Shown here: in pieces, positions 60,801 through 64,000 of the stretch | How the letters are laid out: each line of letters starts with the position of its first letter | How positions within the stretch are numbered: the stretch's first letter is position 1 | Assembly: GCA_016720425.1 (NCBI GenBank) | Contig: JADKKQ010000006.1 | Coordinates: 191,783 to 255,782 of the forward strand | Origin: Betaproteobacteria bacterium | Lineage (GTDB): Bacteria; Pseudomonadota; Gammaproteobacteria; Burkholderiales; Casimicrobiaceae | Reading direction: 5' to 3' | Length of the DNA stretch: 64,000 nucleotides | Notes under the pieces: generated by a model | Databases searched by the model: none | What the model saw: only the letters and a program-made list of their open reading frames with translations | Told to the model about the DNA's origin: nothing | Made by a program: the position numbers and the translations under genes

Positions 60801-61037
60801 TGACCGAGCCGCTGGGGGAGCCGATCCGCCCAACTATCGGCCGGCCACTGAAGGGCTTGCAACCCCAACCGCGTCAACAACTGATCGAGCGTCCGCGCGT
60901 TTTGGAATCGAATGGGCACGATCGACCCGAAGCGGAAGTTCGCCGCGCCTCGAAAATATTCATCTAGCGCGCCAGTTGCAGAGGCCGATGCTCCATGCAT
61001 CCCGCCGCAGCAACCGGAGTGCTAGATGACGGACGCT
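60801..61037. other. Non-coding stretch
   Basis: No gene was recognised between the recombinase remnant and the DUF1214 remnant. Short open frames on both strands show no known motifs. Confidence 0.3.
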
Positions 61038-61310
61038 CTAGTTCACTAGAACGATCTCACTGAGTTTCCACGTCTTATCAAACCACGGCTCGAGCGGTCC
61101 ATAGAGGCGGAAGAGCATGTTCCAGCCCTTGCCTGGAATGGTCTGGATCCAGTTGTTTTCCTTGCCCGCCGGTGCGGTAGGACCGAAATAAATGTCCACT
61201 GAGCCATCCGCGTTCACCAGCAAGCCCTTATCCAGGCTGCTCACTTGGGGAAAAGCCTGGTCGGTTTGGAGCATCGAGCGCGTCTGATTGTCGTACACAA
61301 CAACGCGCCG
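61038..61310 (-). pseudogene. DUF1254/DUF1214 protein, C-terminal remnant
   Basis: About the last 85 codons match the C-terminus of DUF1214 proteins: VYDNQTRSMLQTDQ, NADGSVDIYFGP, APAGKENNWIQT and LYGPLEPWFDKTW in order. Sequence further upstream in the same frame does not resemble the family, so most of the gene is lost. Function of the family is unknown. Confidence 0.72.
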
Positions 61311-61593
61311 GGCAGGTCTCTTGCACGCCCAGATTCGACCTCTATCAACTGCTACTGGCAATCGCCACCCGCTCGAGTTGGGCGCATCCCGGGTGGACGC
61401 TTCCTCACGCCAGAAAATCGGATGCGTGGGGGAGGCAGCTCGAGCCCGCGAACCGCCTGTTCGTTGTCGGTCCCGGCTCAGCCACAACCCAGACACACGT
61501 CACTCTTTGCCCCCCCTGAGCGTCTGGCATCTCTCCGAGGCCAGTGGGTGCCTTCCGAATCGCGGCGCCCGGAGCCTGTGAATCCGAGGTGAT
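61311..61593. other. Non-coding stretch
   Basis: Nothing recognisable in any frame; probably eroded sequence between two broken genes. Confidence 0.3.
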
Positions 61594-63033
61594 TCACCCA
61601 TTGCGCAATGAGCGACGGTGAGTTCCAGCCGCAATGGCAAGCGCGACGACGATCAACCCCGCCGCGACTGCAAACGTGATTCGCATACCAGTGGCAACGG
61701 CCTCGGGGCGCGCCGTTGCGATGTCGGTCGTCGCGGATGCGAGTGCGAACACAGCTCCCATCGCGGATGCGCCGGTGACGAGCCCGAGATTGCGCGACAG
61801 ATTGAGCATGCCGGATATGACGCCCCGCTGGTCCGGTCGAATGTTCGTCATGACCCGGTATTGTTGGCCGCCTGGAACCAGGGCGGCAGCCGGCCGTGAT
61901 GATGACGAGCGGGGCGATGTAACCCGGTACGCCGAACCTCGTCGGCAACAGCGGCAGGGTGGAAGCGCCGACCGCCATCCCGACGAGCCCGGCGATGCTC
62001 ATGCGGCGTGCGCCGAGCCGGTCCACGATGCGGCCGGCCGGCACGCCCGTCAGCGCGGCGACAATCGGGCCGGAAGACAGACGAGTCCGAACGGGCCGCG
62101 TCGAGCCCCAGCGCCTTGGAGAGATAGAACGGGCCAACCACCATCGCCGCCATCACCACGGTCGTGACCAGAGTGCTATGGCGAAGCCCGCACTGCGTAC
62201 TGGATTTCGGAACATCGCCAATCGGATCAGAGGCGATACTGCCTCGTCTCGCTATACAAAGGGCCCATGCCAGAGACTGCAGCCAACAGCAGTGCCACGT
62301 TGAACCGACCGAAACTGCCGCGCCCGATTGTCATGGCGAGGGCATACGCCGCAAGCGTCAGCGCCAGCAGCAGCGTGCCCACATGATCGAAGCCAGCCCG
62401 ATCAGCTTGCGAATCCCGGCGATCAAGGGGCAGAACGCGAAACGCGAGAAGAAAAGTCAGGAGGCCCAAAGGCACGTTGACGAAAAAGATCGCGCGCCAT
62501 CCGGATCCGGCGATCAGCATGCCGCCGAGGGAGGGCCCGAGCGCGGTGCCGATCGCGGACATCGTGCCGAGCAGCCCCATGGCGCTGCCGGTTCTTGCCT
62601 TCGGAACCGTTTCACCGACAAACGCCATGGTGAGGGCCATCATGATGGCTGCGCCAAGGCCCTGCAGCGCACGGGCGGTAATCAGCAGCCGGAGCGTGGG
62701 CGCGACACCGCATAGGACCGAGGCCACCGTGAACAGGAAGATTCTGGCCAGTAGCAGCCGTCGGCGGCCGGTGATGTCACCGAGCCGTCCGACGCTGACG
62801 ATCAGGTGGTGATGGCGCCAGGAGATAGGCGAGACAATCCACTGGACCTCCTGGAAGGACGCGGTGAACGCCTGTGCGAATGTCGTCAAGCCGACGTTGG
62901 CGATGCTGGTCCCGAGCGAGGAAAGCAACATGGACAGTGGAAGGCTGGCGAGCGCCCACCGAACCGAAGGTGTCCGTTCCACGCTTCCGCCACTTTCGCC
63001 TTGATCTCGACCTGCAATGATCGGCTTCAACAT
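61594..63033 (-). pseudogene. MFS drug exporter (DHA2/EmrB type), broken by several frameshifts
   Basis: Pieces of one roughly 480-residue transporter occur in order but in changing frames. The start is MLKPIIAG at 63033; VGRLGDITGRRRLLLA is the loop motif A; ALQGLGAAIMMALTMAFVGE and SAIGTALGPSLGGMLI (motif C-like) follow; then PAGRIVDRLGARRMSIAGL and ISGMLNLSRNLGLVTGASAMG. Frame changes occur near 62850 and 62815 (compensating), near 62235, near 62090 and between 61850 and 61925. It is divergent from a LysR gene, a common regulator/exporter pairing. Confidence 0.75.
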
Positions 63034-63169
63034 GAACCTCTTTGCTGGCCGCGCTCGAAACGGGCCTGGTCGAGGCGTACTCCTTGCATTGACATGGCGG
63101 AAGCGCACCATTTGCACTTTATTCATGCGTTTAACGCCCATCACGATCAAACAGTGCTAGGGTCGACGC

Positions 63170-64000
63170 ATGTCGACACCCGATCTGAACCTGCTGGTCA
63201 CCCTCGATGTGCTGCTCGCCGAAGGCAGCGTCGCGCGCGCCGCCCGGCGGTTGCGGCTCAGCCCGTCGGCGATGAGCCGGGCGCTGGCGCGGTTGCGCGA
63301 GACGACCGGCGATCCGTTGCTGGTCAGGGCCGGGCGCGGTCTCGTCCCGACGCCGCGGGCGCTCGAACTGCGCGAGCGTGTCGGTCAGCTGGTGCAGGAT
63401 GGGGAAGCGGTCTGCGCCCGGCCGAGAAGCTCAAGCTCAAACAGCTGGTCGGACGTTCACGCTGCGGACCAGCGACTGTGGAGAACTTCGGACCGGACCT
63501 CATCGCCCGCGTTGGCGAGCAAGCGCCCGGCGTGCGGCTTTGCTTCGTGCAGAAGGCCGACAAGGACAGCACGTCACTTCGCGACGGGATCGTCGATCTG
63601 GAAACAGGCGTCATAGGAAAGCGACGGCTCCGGAGTTGCGTGTGCAGGCACTGTTCCGAGACCGTTTCATCGGTGTCGTGCGATGGGGCACCCGCTCGCC
63701 AGGCGAGATCACGCCTGCTCGTTATGCGGCCGGCGGGCATATCTTCGTCTCGCGACAAGGTCTCGACAGGGGGCCAATCGATGAGGCCTTGGATCCCCCT
63801 GGGGCTGGAGCGGCGAAATCTCGTCACGGTCAGCTGGCTTTTCGACCGCGCTGGCCCTGGCTCGCCAGGCTCTCGACCTGATCGCCAGCGTTCCCGAACG
63901 ACACACCGGAATCCTGCGCGCCGGTTGCACAGTTTCCCTTCCTGTCTCCACCCGAGATCACGGTTAGACTATTCGTGGCCCAAGGCTGAATGCCGATCCA
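63170..64000 (+). pseudogene. LysR-family regulator, broken by several frameshifts, runs off the window
   Basis: The N-terminal helix-turn-helix is clean (LLVTLDVLLAEGSVARAARRL, SPSAMSRALARLRE, about residues 8-50). After about residue 85 the frame is lost, but fragments of the effector domain continue in other frames: VGEQAPGVRLCFVQKADKDS, ELRVQALFRDRFIGVVRWG, YAAGGHIFVSRQGLDRGPID, LIASVPERHTGILRAG. The final bases again suggest an indel before the expected C-terminus. It would have regulated the divergent exporter. Confidence 0.72.

Noticed and set aside
60559..61029. 156-residue open frame as an intact gene
   Set aside because: It contains only the C-terminal half of a serine recombinase and then runs into unrelated sequence.

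Overview
This is a chromosomal window of very high GC (roughly 68-70% over most of its length). Gene content and order point to a betaproteobacterium, probably of the Rhodocyclales/Burkholderiales type. The clues are hrcA next to nadK-recN and hemH, followed by grpE-dnaK-dnaJ; the queA/tgt/yajC/secD/secF run; a PlsB-type acyltransferase; and an Acs plus small-subunit/large-subunit acetate symporter system. Genus cannot be fixed from the sequence alone.

Layout. (1) 1-5.4 kb, minus strand: a TIM-barrel sugar-phosphate isomerase-like protein and two different transketolases, the second running off the left edge. They lie behind an AT-rich palindromic operator-like region. (2) 5.7-6.7 kb: a divergent DRG/Obg-like GTPase with a TGS domain. 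(3) 7.0-12.3 kb: an NAD-reducing [NiFe] hydrogenase operon hoxF-U-Y-H plus its maturation protease, with a possible FNR-type box upstream. (4) 12.4-17.9 kb: the most interesting region. It holds egtD (hercynine synthesis), an EgtB/SenA-type non-haem iron synthase, a SenB-type glycosyltransferase, and an NDH-like/SelD fusion that would supply selenophosphate (SenC role). Together these look like a selenoneine pathway. The SelD fusion carries a one-base frameshift as written. (5) 17.9-20.0 kb: an MFS exporter, then tRNA-Arg(TCT) and tRNA-His(GTG). (6) 20.1-29.5 kb: plsB (also frameshifted by one base), glutamate dehydrogenase, an endonuclease/phosphatase-family protein with cardiolipin synthase, an Atm1-type ABC exporter and a PBP7-type endopeptidase. 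(7) 29.7-38.8 kb: recN, nadK, hrcA, hemH, grpE, dnaK, dnaJ, with a good sigma-32 promoter before grpE. (8) 38.8-50.5 kb: a methyltransferase, a periplasmic binding protein, a MobA-like transferase, a GGDEF/EAL protein, a UPF0114 protein, acsA, a small membrane protein, a TPR protein and an acetate-type sodium symporter pair ending in a perfect bidirectional terminator. (9) 50.5-60.2 kb: a GST, purB, DedA, secF, secD, yajC, tgt, an IPTL-CTERM surface protein and queA. (10) 60.4-64.0 kb: a lower-GC, decayed or badly sequenced accessory end. It holds a serine-recombinase remnant, a DUF1254/DUF1214 remnant, and a divergent MFS/LysR pair, both broken by many small indels.

Metabolic picture: hydrogen oxidation feeding NADH, acetate uptake and activation, pentose-phosphate/transketolase carbon rearrangement, and a likely selenium-containing antioxidant pathway. 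Several genes (egtD, hrcA, nadK) have a -10 element only 6-7 nt before the start codon, which suggests leaderless transcripts. Two mid-gene frameshifts and one missing stop all sit at short C/G runs, so sequence error must be excluded before calling any of these genes broken.
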